IMG/VR virus record: IMGVR_UViG_3300031673_007186
Span: 1 to 50,067 of that record
DNA length: 50,067 nt
Source: a virus
Strand: one strand, 5' to 3'
The position numbers were made by a program, and so were the translations under genes. Below, piece after piece: positions 42,369 through 50,067 of this stretch. How positions within the stretch are numbered: position 1 is the stretch's first letter; each line of letters opens with the position of its first letter. A model generated the notes under the pieces. It was not told the DNA's origin. It saw only the letters and a program-made list of their open reading frames with translations, and searched no databases.

Positions 42369-44570
42369 TTATTGCTTGAGCACGCTCCCAGATGCTCCTT
42401 TTTGTATAGTAATAATATTCTCAAATTTCTCTTTCATGGCTTCATTGTGTGTAATCACCAATATCTTCAGGTTTTTAGAAAGAGAAAGAATCGCTGTTGA
42501 TAGGGCATCAATTCCTTGACGATCAAGAGCCTGATCAACTTCATCTAAAAGTAGAAACTTAACATTACTTCCTATTCGTCTCATAAGAAGCTGGCTTAAA
42601 GCTAATCTAAGTGCTATAGATATCCTTACTTGTTCCCCTCCACTTAAATCATCAAAGTCCAACTCACTACTGCCAATAGAAATTTTGATGTCAAACTGCT
42701 CTTTCCATGACCCAACACCAGTTTGTTTTTGTGTGACAAAATCAAGAGTCATCGGATCATTACAGATTTGTTTTAGCACCAAATTTGCGTATTTCTTAAG
42801 ATCCTCGGTAACATTCTCCATAATGATGGCTTGTATTCCATCCTTACCAAATGCTTTTGATAGATTTTTATAGACGTTTATTTCTCTTAAAACCATTGAA
42901 AGTTGATTATTGATTACAACTCTTTCCGAGTTTCGTCTTTCTAACTCTTCACCATATCCTTTTACCATACCATGTTGAATGCTTAGCTCCAATAAACCTT
43001 TCTTACAAATATCTATTTTTTGAGAAATGTTATTACGCTCTGTTTTAACCTTCTCTAATTCAACATAAATATCCATGTCTTCTTTTATGGCGTTTAATAT
43101 ATCTTTTGTCTTGTCATATTCTTCTCTTAACTTTTTCCATGAAATGCCAAGATTTTTAAGCTCCATATGAATAACTTCATTTCTATGGGTGGCATCTGAA
43201 TATACAGACATTTTTTTATCTATCATCAGCTCTGTTCGTTCTAATTCTACCAACGCCTCTTTCGCCCTCTCTATAACAGCTTGCTCTTTGCCAATATCAG
43301 TAGACAGTTTTTCTACTATTACTTCTTCTTCCTGTATTTGGGACTTAATAACCTTTTTACGATCCTTACGTCTTTGAGCAATATCTTTAGGGTTGTCTAT
43401 TGTAGATAAACAGGTCGGGCATTCTTTGCCAGGCTTAATAGTATTAATGTTGTTGAGATCTTGTCTCAAAGCATTTAATGTATCTCTATGTTCCAGCAAA
43501 CTGTTCCTTTTCTTATCTAATTCTGTTTGACTAAGCTGACTGTCTGAACTCTTCTCTATCTTAAACTTAGCGAAAATCTCTTGAATCTTTTTATCTCCAA
43601 GACGAGATACTTTTGATACCTTTTTAGAAAGCTTTATTAGCTTCACACCTAAGCCCTGACATTCCTCTGTGGTTTTAAGTATAGCCTCGTTATTAACCTT
43701 AACCTGTTCTTTTAGTTCGCTACGCTTTTGTTTTATCTCATTTGCTCTAAAAGAAATGCTTTTCTTTTCTTCTTTAAGCTTTAAAAGATCAAACCCACCT
43801 TTCTGTGCGATTACAGTTTCCAGATTACTAATTAGTTGCTTTTGTTTGTTCAGCCCAACATCTAAAGCCTCTATTTCTTTGTTTGCTTTATCAACTTGTA
43901 TCTCTAACCCTTTAACTTTAATAACATTCTCTTCCTTCTGTAAATCAATATTTCCAATAATCTTGAGACGTTCCTCCAAGTTATCGCGTTGTGTCTCATA
44001 TTGTTTCATGCTCTCTTTGGCCATTTGTTGAAATTCATCCCAAATGCCAATTTGAAGAACCTCTTTGAGAATTTCTTTTCGTTTGGCAGTTGTGGCCGAT
44101 GCGAATCCTGAAATATCATTTTGTTTAAAATAAACCGAATTAACAAATGTATCATCGCTCATTTTAATAATTTCAGTAATCTTTCTATTGGTTGCTGTTG
44201 GAGTATCACATGTCAGACCGTCATCTTCCCACTTTTCTCCAACTTTTTTATAAAAACTTACATCGGTAATTCCTGATAGTTTATTTATATGACGCACAAT
44301 TCTGTATACTTCATCGTCAATTATAAATTCAAAAGTCACTTTACAAAGTGCCTTGCCACGTTTTACTACCTTATCTTTGGTATTAAAACGACTCTTATTA
44401 GTAAGCGCCCACCTCATACCATCAAAGATTGCTGATTTTCCTACTCCATTAGAAACATATGGATTGCCACTATGTGCGCCTACTAACAAAGCCGCATCAA
44501 ATTTACTAAAATCTATTTCGGAATAAACGTGAGAGATGAAGTTTTCTAAAACCAGTCTCGATGGAATCAT
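42369..44570 (-). CDS. sbcC: SbcC/Rad50/gp46-type recombination nuclease ATPase
   Basis: A 733-residue SMC-like ATPase. The N-terminal lobe has VSNGVGKSAIFDG (Walker A). Two long coiled-coil arms flank a zinc hook, GKECPTCLS near residue 383. The C-terminal lobe has DDLSGGEQVRISIALRLALS (ABC signature), KFLLLDEVDQALD (Walker B and D-loop) and LVITHNEAMK (His switch). It is longer than T4 gp46 (560) and shorter than E. coli SbcC (1048). It overlaps sbcD by ATGA, and the two should form an end-processing complex that feeds RecA. Confidence 0.96.
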   Translation of the reverse strand: MIPSRLVLENFISHVYSEIDFSKFDAALLVGAHSGNPYVSNGVGKSAIFDGMRWALTNKSRFNTKDKVVKRGKALCKVTFEFIIDDEVYRIVRHINKLSGITDVSFYKKVGEKWEDDGLTCDTPTATNRKITEIIKMSDDTFVNSVYFKQNDISGFASATTAKRKEILKEVLQIGIWDEFQQMAKESMKQYETQRDNLEERLKIIGNIDLQKEENVIKVKGLEIQVDKANKEIEALDVGLNKQKQLISNLETVIAQKGGFDLLKLKEEKKSISFRANEIKQKRSELKEQVKVNNEAILKTTEECQGLGVKLIKLSKKVSKVSRLGDKKIQEIFAKFKIEKSSDSQLSQTELDKKRNSLLEHRDTLNALRQDLNNINTIKPGKECPTCLSTIDNPKDIAQRRKDRKKVIKSQIQEEEVIVEKLSTDIGKEQAVIERAKEALVELERTELMIDKKMSVYSDATHRNEVIHMELKNLGISWKKLREEYDKTKDILNAIKEDMDIYVELEKVKTERNNISQKIDICKKGLLELSIQHGMVKGYGEELERRNSERVVINNQLSMVLREINVYKNLSKAFGKDGIQAIIMENVTEDLKKYANLVLKQICNDPMTLDFVTQKQTGVGSWKEQFDIKISIGSSELDFDDLSGGEQVRISIALRLALSQLLMRRIGSNVKFLLLDEVDQALDRQGIDALSTAILSLSKNLKILVITHNEAMKEKFENIITIQKGASGSVLKQ

Positions 44571-45769
44571 TCTTCACTCCTACTGCTAATGATTCTACTA
44601 CCTCTTATTCTCATAAGTTCTCTCATTTCCTCATTTTCAATGAGTGTAAGATACTCTTCAAATGATTTTGCCGGACCAATACGTTCGGTTATAGTAGATT
44701 TCCTAAGCTGTCTTTTAGAGACCACTTGTGTATGAATGCTTACACAATTATGTATATGAAGATCTTTCTTTAGATAGGTTTTGATTTTATCCTTATCTAA
44801 ATCATATACGCCTCGCTCATTTATCAAAATACTCAGTCTAATAATACTGTCCGCCATCTTATGCTTTTTCGCGAACAGACCAAGCTTCTCAATACATTGC
44901 TCGGTAGCTAATTTGCCATTATTTGCCGCAGATAGATCAAGTTCTATATCATATAATGGACGCACCGGCAGCTTTTCAAATTGATATACTAACTTATCTT
45001 TTTCAGAATTAACAACAAGAAAATACTTCAGATGCCCGCCATCCCCAAAATCCTTCCTTTCCATCGAACCCACATAAGCAACTAAAGGACTCTTTTGTAC
45101 AATATGATGCGGATGGATATGACCCATAATAGCACCATCAAGATCTTTAAACATTTCAGTGGGTAAAGAGATCTCTCCGGTATGATTCTCTATAACTATA
45201 TTACCAAGCATTGTTCCTTGTAACATAAAATGTCCCACTAAGATTTTATGACCATTACTAATTCCACGGATCTCATATTGTAAACGATCTGATAATCTTC
45301 GTACGGCAGCATCATTTGTAGAACAATCCAACATTTGCCTGGTTCTAAATGGAAAGAAAATAAGATTTATAGAACCGCCAGAACCATCTTCACATTTTAC
45401 ACTATCTATATCTGTATAGATATGAACCATTGGCAATTTAAGTCGATCAAGAACATCTATTGTCGTGGCACATTGATCTCTAATCATATCATGGTTTCCG
45501 ATTACAATGTGAGTATGAACTCCAATTTCTGACAAGCGCTGAAGCTTTTCAGAAAAAAGACTAAGCTCTGAGGCTTGTGGCCGTCTATACTCAAAAACAT
45601 CTCCTGTAATCGCAAAGTGCTTAACATTGTTTGCTTTTATATAATCGATTACATGATCAAAAGTATTAGAAAAATCGATAAGGCGACTGTTTAATTGTCT
45701 ATACGAGTTGATAGTGCCTAACGAGAAACCGCCGCCAAAATGAGTGTCTCCTAAAATTACTAATTTCAT
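44567..45769 (-). CDS. sbcD: SbcD/Mre11/gp47-type nuclease subunit
   Basis: This 400-residue calcineurin-like phosphoesterase carries the metal motifs LGDTHFGG (7-14), FAITGDVFEYRRP, IVIGNHDMIRDQ, VGHFMLQG and MGHIHPHH in order. The C-terminal part would be the capping and SbcC-binding region. It starts inside the stop of the primase zinc-finger gene and is followed by sbcC with a 4-nt overlap, implying stoichiometric expression. Confidence 0.95.
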   Translation of the reverse strand: MKLVILGDTHFGGGFSLGTINSYRQLNSRLIDFSNTFDHVIDYIKANNVKHFAITGDVFEYRRPQASELSLFSEKLQRLSEIGVHTHIVIGNHDMIRDQCATTIDVLDRLKLPMVHIYTDIDSVKCEDGSGGSINLIFFPFRTRQMLDCSTNDAAVRRLSDRLQYEIRGISNGHKILVGHFMLQGTMLGNIVIENHTGEISLPTEMFKDLDGAIMGHIHPHHIVQKSPLVAYVGSMERKDFGDGGHLKYFLVVNSEKDKLVYQFEKLPVRPLYDIELDLSAANNGKLATEQCIEKLGLFAKKHKMADSIIRLSILINERGVYDLDKDKIKTYLKKDLHIHNCVSIHTQVVSKRQLRKSTITERIGPAKSFEEYLTLIENEEMRELMRIRGSRIISSRSEE

Positions 45770-46398
45770 TTTTCACCAGCTTTAGCCCTACTCTTAATTT
45801 TTCTGGAAAGTTTATCACGTAACTTTTGTGCATCTTCCCAGTCTTCATGCCCGATTTGTTCAAGATATGTATCAAGCTGCCTTCCAACCTTTTCTATCCA
45901 TTTTAGTTCCTTTTCAAACTCATCAGTTTTAACAAAAGCCTTAATGTAATTTCTTATTATACTACTCATTTCAAGTATAAAAGGCTCAATTGTTTTGGAA
46001 GGATCAAATGTAAAATCAGCCTGAGCATCTACCTGTAGTTCATCCCATTGTCCATCTTTTTGTATTATACCAATATCTTTTGCCAATTTTTGTAATGCTA
46101 TGATTGGAGGCGTTCCATCCATCAAACTTACAAAAGTAATTGGATCACCACTAACACCACACCCAAAACAAAAAAATGAATTTGTTTTCTGTGATACAAA
46201 CATAGAAGGAGTGCGCTCGCGGCCTCCATTTTTACCCTTATGAAACGGACAGTGAGTTCTATGGGTAAAATCTTGTCCGGTTTGCTTCTCCTCTAACTCC
46301 AAATTGTATTTTTTCATAAGATCTATGAGGGATACTTTGGAGTTTACTGTGTTTTTAAATTTCCACGCCCTATTTGGATCCTGATCTAAGAACTCCAT
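45766..46398 (-). CDS. CHC2 zinc-finger primase subunit (DnaG N-terminal half)
   Basis: A 210-residue protein from the ATG at 46398 (MEFLDQDPNR), which has GGAG 6 nt upstream; an ATG five codons earlier has a poorer site. The zinc domain reads THCPFHKGK then SMFVSQKTNSFFCFGCG, the CxxH...CxxC of DnaG and phage primases, followed by the usual SGDPITFVSLMDG. The C-terminal 100 residues are helical and charged, with no TOPRIM. It should recognise template for the TOPRIM subunit encoded at 24681-25448. Confidence 0.9.
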   Translation of the reverse strand: MEFLDQDPNRAWKFKNTVNSKVSLIDLMKKYNLELEEKQTGQDFTHRTHCPFHKGKNGGRERTPSMFVSQKTNSFFCFGCGVSGDPITFVSLMDGTPPIIALQKLAKDIGIIQKDGQWDELQVDAQADFTFDPSKTIEPFILEMSSIIRNYIKAFVKTDEFEKELKWIEKVGRQLDTYLEQIGHEDWEDAQKLRDKLSRKIKSRAKAGEK

Positions 46399-47447
46399 AT
46401 TCTGCTCCACCATGTTTTCTTCTTTCGAAGGTTAAAAGTTATATCTTCTTCGGATATATAGGATCCTTTAAATCTTACAAAATTGTATTCGCTACAATTA
46501 ATAATCGCATCGCCATTTCCAGAAAGCCTTTCAGCTCCGTTTCGATCCAGCAAAATACGACTATCAATCGCAGAACTAACCTGGCAACTCAATCTGGCAG
46601 GAAAATTTGCTTTTATAAGCCCCGTTACAACATCTACGGAAGGTCTTTGTGTGGCTATAATCAAATGGATTCCACAAGCTCTGGATTTTTGTGCCAAACG
46701 ACAAATATAACCCTGAGTCGATTTCTTGGACACCATCATCAAATCCGCAAGCTCATCTATCACAACCACAATATATGGCATTCTGCCCTTATATGAATTT
46801 ATATCTCTGACGCCTGCCTTCTCTAATTTGGCAAATCTGTTTTCCATTTCTGCCACAAGACGTTCAAGCAAACTCATCGCCCCATCAACATCTCTCGCTA
46901 CAGGTCCATATAATTGAGATAAAGAATTATAATATGAAAACTCAACTCTTTTTGGATCTATAAGAGCAAAGTTTATAAATTGTTTTTCATTTATCAATAA
47001 ACTATTTATAATTGTTTGTAGCATTATAGATTTTCCAGAACCAGTGGCTCCACCAACTAATAAGTGAGGCATGGCAGCTAAATCTACTATAATAGGTTCA
47101 CCAGTGCGATTTTTACCCAGCGCCAAAGGCAATTTTGCCCGTGACTCATTGAAAACATCAGACGATACAATATCTTTAAAATACACGTTTCCCGGCTCGG
47201 AGACTGTGATCTCCATACGAATAATTCCTTCTTTTGTGACCGGATAAATTAGAGGCTCTGAGAGAGCTTTTAAAGATAAAGCAATTTCGGTTGAGAACTG
47301 TTCCAATCGTCGAAATGTGCCACCTGGGTTAAGTAATATATCAAAGATTAAAAAATTTCCTTCTCGTACACTTTGTTTAATTTCTGCCTTAATTTTGAGC
47401 TGCTCAAAAAGTCTTACCAGGGCTTTTTCCGCAGCAGTTTTCTCCAT
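46386..47447 (-). CDS. ftsK: FtsK/SpoIIIE-family DNA translocase motor
   Basis: A 353-residue soluble motor. Walker A is GGATGSGKS (132-140), preceded by the typical KNRTGEPIIVDLAAMPHLLV segment in two parts. Walker B is IVVVIDELADLMM. ATQRPSVDVVTGLIKANF and SAIDSRILLDRNGAERLSG are very close to cellular FtsK/SpoIIIE. There is no N-terminal membrane region and no C-terminal gamma (KOPS-reading) winged helix. It starts at a TAATG junction. Roles could include chromosome handling or packaging support; it is separate from terL. Confidence 0.93.
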   Translation of the reverse strand: MEKTAAEKALVRLFEQLKIKAEIKQSVREGNFLIFDILLNPGGTFRRLEQFSTEIALSLKALSEPLIYPVTKEGIIRMEITVSEPGNVYFKDIVSSDVFNESRAKLPLALGKNRTGEPIIVDLAAMPHLLVGGATGSGKSIMLQTIINSLLINEKQFINFALIDPKRVEFSYYNSLSQLYGPVARDVDGAMSLLERLVAEMENRFAKLEKAGVRDINSYKGRMPYIVVVIDELADLMMVSKKSTQGYICRLAQKSRACGIHLIIATQRPSVDVVTGLIKANFPARLSCQVSSAIDSRILLDRNGAERLSGNGDAIINCSEYNFVRFKGSYISEEDITFNLRKKKTWWSRIWSS

Positions 47448-47641
47448 TATACCTTATCTTCATTTAGCAATTCCTGTCTTATTCTTTTACACAAATTAAT
47501 TCTTATAATATGGAGAAGTTTTGCGTCTGAATCAGATTTCCCATAGAACTTAGTATATAATTTTTGATATTCTCCATGTTCCGTATCCAGCTCCAACATA
47601 ATACCAGATATAATCTCATCATATTTTTTGTCTTTAGCCAT
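47447..47641 (-). CDS. Small charged helical protein, unknown
   Basis: A 64-residue protein, nearly all helix (KYDEIISGIMLELDTEHGEY, then LLHIIRINLCKRIRQELLNE). It has GAGGATTAAG before the ATG and is coupled to the FtsK-like gene by TAATG. It could be a small partner of the motor; there is no direct evidence. Confidence 0.7.
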   Translation of the reverse strand: MAKDKKYDEIISGIMLELDTEHGEYQKLYTKFYGKSDSDAKLLHIIRINLCKRIRQELLNEDKV

Positions 47642-47643
47642 TC

Positions 47644-48246
47644 TTAATCCTCAATGTTTATTTTAAGTCCGAGTTTTTCTGCTTGTTCGATTAAAAACTG
47701 TTTCTCTTTGGCCTTTAGATCCTCTTTGGGAGGTTCAATGCCAGCAGCCTTTTCAAGTTGAGTTATTCTTTTTTCTAATATGGACATTTTATGTAACTGT
47801 GTATTATTAGCATTTCTTAAAGATAATGAGAGTCTTGTGGCAAAAACACACAAGCTCATCATGCCCTCGCCCCTTTCCAATCTCTCAACCGATTGAGCAG
47901 AACGTATTAGTTCATTAATAACCAAAGTTTCTTCTTGTTTTTCTCTTTCAGACTTATTTTCTGTAAGTGTGTGATCACCAAGCAACCTACTAAAACTACG
48001 CATAGCTTCAATCAGCGCCTGTTTTGTGGCGTTAATTTGGGATATTAACCTAGCTGCCTCTTCTGTTGGAGGCTCTATGTTTTCCAGAGACGTGTTTGGC
48101 GGCAGCTGGACGTTTTGTACCACCCTTTGCTCCTGTTGTTTTGGCCTTGGCTGAGCTGGGTTTTTGGACTTCATCTTTACTCCTCCCGCTGCTGGCCTGA
48201 TCTCTTTTAGTTCTTTGTTTTTTAATACCCTTGGCTGATCGTCCAT
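47644..48246 (-). CDS. Coiled-coil protein overlapping its upstream gene, unknown
   Basis: A 200-residue protein with a Pro/Gln/Lys-rich disordered first 60 residues, then long helices (LISQINATKQALIEAMRSFS, LHKMSILEKRITQLEKAAGI). The ATG at 48246 has AAAGGAG 7 nt before it. A second in-frame ATG at 48174 (MKSKNPAQPR) has an even stronger GGGAGGAG, so two products are possible. The first 197 nt overlap the upstream gene in another frame. Function unknown. Confidence 0.75.
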   Translation of the reverse strand: MDDQPRVLKNKELKEIRPAAGGVKMKSKNPAQPRPKQQEQRVVQNVQLPPNTSLENIEPPTEEAARLISQINATKQALIEAMRSFSRLLGDHTLTENKSEREKQEETLVINELIRSAQSVERLERGEGMMSLCVFATRLSLSLRNANNTQLHKMSILEKRITQLEKAAGIEPPKEDLKAKEKQFLIEQAEKLGLKINIED

Positions 48247-48817
48247 CTATGATCTCCTTTAATATTGGAATATGCTTATCCATTCTTTTACACTTATCAC
48301 AAGAGTTTCCAAATGAAAAATCCTCACTAAATATGCGAAATATACAGGAAATGTTGTTCACAAATTGATGAGTATCTGGACAGAAAAAGAATGACATAGG
48401 AATGCGCTTTTCTAAATCGTCAGCTAACGAAGATTCTATATGTTTTGTGATTAGTTCTTTTTGGGATTTTTGATTTTGCTGTTGGACTCTTTCTTGTTTC
48501 TTTTCTTCTTTATCCCTCTTTCTACGCTCTCGTTCATTTTTTCTTCGCTCTTTTTCTGCTTGGACTTTTTGTTTCTCTTTTTCTTTGTCAAGTTTTTCTT
48601 TTTCTTTTAGATTTTTCTGTCTGGTTGTCCACTTTAGCCACTTTGTATCAACCTTTGCCATTCGCCGCATTATTTTAAGTGCCTTAAGCGTTGGAACCTT
48701 GGGCATATGTTGCTCAATAAGCGCTAATCTTTCTTGCGTATCAGTTCCTTCTTTCCAACATTCATATAGAATATCTAATTGATTTTTTGTAAGTGAAGCT
48801 TTCTTTTTACGTGCCAT
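48050..48817 (-). CDS. Highly charged coiled-coil protein with Cys pair, unknown
   Basis: A 255-residue protein. The N-terminal 60 residues are helical (SLTKNQLDILYECWKEGTD). A Lys/Glu/Arg-only stretch of about 50 residues forms a probable single helix. A compact region then has SFFFCPDTHQF and NSCDKCKRMDKH, a possible zinc site. The C-terminal approximately 65 residues, encoded in the overlap with the next gene, are basic and Ala/Gly/Ser-rich. The ribosome site is weak (GAGTG). Function unknown. Confidence 0.75.
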   Translation of the reverse strand: MARKKKASLTKNQLDILYECWKEGTDTQERLALIEQHMPKVPTLKALKIMRRMAKVDTKWLKWTTRQKNLKEKEKLDKEKEKQKVQAEKERRKNERERRKRDKEEKKQERVQQQNQKSQKELITKHIESSLADDLEKRIPMSFFFCPDTHQFVNNISCIFRIFSEDFSFGNSCDKCKRMDKHIPILKEIIDGRSAKGIKKQRTKRDQASSGRSKDEVQKPSSAKAKTTGAKGGTKRPAAAKHVSGKHRASNRRGS

Positions 48818-48831
48818 ATTTTTTTCACTCT

Positions 48832-49356
48832 CTATGCTTCCAAGCCAACATCCGCGAACAACTTGTGATGAAATTCTCCACCATTCGGGCCAGCTTCAAG
48901 ATTACCAACATATCCTACTATAATGTGACTAACTTCATGTCGAAACAAAGAAGCCAATCTTACCATGGATGCCTGACTCTTGCCTTTAGGAAACGTAGAG
49001 ACTTCAATAAGAAATGTGCTGGGCCACACCAATCCGCTAACCTTATAGCCATTTCTTTCCAAATATTCGGCATCAAATATTTCAATCTCTGTTTGAGAAA
49101 GTTTTTGGTAACATTGTTCTTTGTCCCATCCATTTTTCTCAGCCCAAAAACAAACAACACTCTCAGTCCACGCCTCAAAAACACTTACCGAAACGTTTTT
49201 CGTTTGTGGACTTAATATAATTCTGGTTCCATAGCACGTCGCATAATCATATATCTTTTCTTCATTCTTTTTTAAATATCTTATCAAAAAGAAAACGCCA
49301 GCTCCAATAGCAGAAGCTAATACAGAAACAAGAATAATTATCTCTACGACGCTCAT
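48832..49356 (-). CDS. Membrane-anchored minimal zinc metalloprotease (zincin)-like protein
   Basis: A 174-residue protein. Residues 5-27 form one hydrophobic helix followed by a basic stretch (RYLKKNEEK), giving an N-terminal anchor. The C-terminal third contains FRHEVSHIIVG, an HExxH zinc motif (His140, Glu141, His144), with a candidate third ligand in GGEFHHKLFADVG (Glu161, His163 or His164). The size suggests a minimal gluzincin-like domain. It may cleave envelope or virion proteins. The GAGG site is distant (about 12 nt). Its neighbour is a lipoprotein. Confidence 0.75.
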   Translation of the reverse strand: MSVVEIIILVSVLASAIGAGVFFLIRYLKKNEEKIYDYATCYGTRIILSPQTKNVSVSVFEAWTESVVCFWAEKNGWDKEQCYQKLSQTEIEIFDAEYLERNGYKVSGLVWPSTFLIEVSTFPKGKSQASMVRLASLFRHEVSHIIVGYVGNLEAGPNGGEFHHKLFADVGLEA

Positions 49357-49365
49357 GATTATAAA

Positions 49366-49755
49366 TTACCTCACATTAGTGATTTGACACACGACAGATC
49401 CAAAACCTACTGACGATTTTCCTAATCCCCAAACAACAAATGTGGCGTCATCACGCTTATTAACCACTGCCGTTTGCTCTCCAAATAATAACTTTTCTGG
49501 CATGTGCAGACATTTTACAGTAACTCGCACATCTCTATACTTTTTATTAACCACTCTAACAGTAATTGAACGCCATGAAGAACTACATGTTCCATTTACA
49601 ATAGGACCAATTGGACACTGATTAGTCCAAGAATTTTGTGGGTCTATGTAAACATGATCCGCTGGTATAGTTGAGTGAAAGGATGGCTTACTAACAACAC
49701 ATCCAACAAGCATAATAGACATTAATAATCCAAAAATAATAAACAAACTTTTCAT
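49366..49755 (-). CDS. Predicted lipoprotein
   Basis: A 129-residue protein. The N-terminus MKSLFIIFGLLMSIMLVGC has a short basic start, a hydrophobic core and a lipobox LVGC with Cys19 for lipidation. The mature part is a single beta-rich domain with two cysteines near residues 47 and 57 that could pair, plus VKCLHMPEKLL and SVVCQITNVR. GGAGG precedes the ATG, inside the desulfurase stop. It is probably envelope-located; superinfection exclusion or lysis roles are possible but unproven. Confidence 0.8.
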   Translation of the reverse strand: MKSLFIIFGLLMSIMLVGCVVSKPSFHSTIPADHVYIDPQNSWTNQCPIGPIVNGTCSSSWRSITVRVVNKKYRDVRVTVKCLHMPEKLLFGEQTAVVNKRDDATFVVWGLGKSSVGFGSVVCQITNVR

Positions 49756-50067
49756 TTTTTAACCTCCGCGTTAACGGTTCTAACTGCTTGTTTGATAAGA
49801 GCCGCAGCATTACGAATCTCCTCAAACGTATTAAACCTGCCCACACATATCCTAACAGATCTATGTGACTCTTCTTCATCTAATCCTATAGCCTTCAACA
49901 CTCTTGATGGCTCATTATTAATAGACATACAAGCACTTCCTATAGAAAATGCCACTTCATTTGCTAATGTGCCCATTAAAAATGACATATCATCACATGG
50001 CAACGCAACATGTACGCACCCCGGAACCATTTTAGAAAAAGAATGATGTTGAACACCAGGTAGTTGT
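49752..50067 (-). CDS. Cysteine desulfurase (NifS/IscS family), C-terminal part only
   Basis: The frame is open through the right edge, so only about the last 104 residues are visible. LPGVQHHSFSK and CVHVALP correspond to the strand region after the PLP lysine. FSIGSACMS is the active-site loop with the catalytic Cys. PSRVLKAIGL and RSVRICVGRFNTFEEI are conserved C-terminal signatures. Cysteine desulfurases move sulfur from cysteine to a persulfide for Fe-S or thio-nucleoside synthesis. The N-terminal PLP domain would lie beyond the window. Its stop overlaps the lipoprotein start (ATGA). Confidence 0.9.
   Translation of the reverse strand, partial: QLPGVQHHSFSKMVPGCVHVALPCDDMSFLMGTLANEVAFSIGSACMSINNEPSRVLKAIGLDEEESHRSVRICVGRFNTFEEIRNAAALIKQAVRTVNAEVKK

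Noticed and set aside
1-50067. Archaeal virus, suggested by the PriS-like primase core
   Set aside because: Sigma factor, DnaE polymerase, trigger factor, lipobox signal and consistent Shine-Dalgarno sites all indicate a bacterial host.
1-50067. Integrated prophage or bacterial chromosome with housekeeping genes
   Set aside because: RecA, DnaJ, RuvC, DnaE and FtsK could be chromosomal, but they are all on one strand, tightly overlapped, and continuous with terminase and portal. No attachment site, integrase or ribosomal/metabolic operon is seen.

Overview
This window is an interior piece of a large tailed-phage genome (Caudoviricetes, probably jumbo-class). All roughly 49 genes I can support lie on the minus strand, so transcription runs from high to low coordinates. 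The DNA is AT-rich by eye. Genes are packed with TAATG or ATGA stop/start overlaps and most have AGGAG-type ribosome binding sites, which points to a bacterial host. The phage calls are a portal protein and a large terminase. The sigma factor, bacterial-type DnaE polymerase and Shine-Dalgarno sites argue against an archaeal virus. No tRNA, rRNA, CRISPR array or insertion sequence was seen.

Layout in the direction of transcription. Unit A (50067 to about 29110) holds the end of a cysteine desulfurase, a lipoprotein, a membrane-anchored zincin, an FtsK-type motor, a CHC2 zinc-finger primase half, SbcD/SbcC (gp47/gp46), a dNMP kinase-like protein, a virion-like beta protein, a Cas4/RecB-like nuclease, a sigma-70-family factor, a 664-residue multi-zinc protein, trigger factor, a DnaE-type polymerase, several small proteins and a gp32-like SSB. 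It ends at a strong terminator. Unit B (29092 to 22904) holds RuvC, DnaJ, RecA, a zinc-ribbon protein, the TOPRIM primase half, an HTH protein and APS kinase, and ends at a second strong terminator. Unit C is a radical SAM gene alone. Unit D (21614 to 17620) holds a cupin/zinc-ribbon protein, a protein with a duplicated domain and a helical-repeat protein, and ends at a third terminator. Unit E (17605 to beyond base 1) is the packaging/virion cluster: a possible small terminase, several unknowns, CCA nucleotidyltransferase, 2H phosphoesterase, large terminase, portal and a giant multidomain ORF that runs off the left edge.

How they may work together: DnaE, split primase, SSB, RecA, RuvC, SbcCD, the Cas4-like nuclease and the dNMP kinase form a replication/recombination set. 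No replicative helicase or sliding clamp is visible here. The sigma factor may direct phage promoters; an 18-bp element repeated in the two longest intergenic gaps is one candidate. DnaJ and trigger factor would help fold virion proteins. CCA enzyme plus 2H phosphoesterase suggest RNA repair.

The most unusual item is the ORF at 1-5155. One uninterrupted frame of at least 1718 codons, opening with TTG, joins a complete LigD-like ATP-dependent DNA ligase, a lysozyme/SLT-like segment, an ASCH-like domain, an archaeal/eukaryotic-type primase (AEP) core and a DJ-1/PfpI domain lacking its cysteine. It sits directly downstream of the portal operon. The second is the SSB transcript: its terminator loop is complementary over 13 nt to its own 5' leader.
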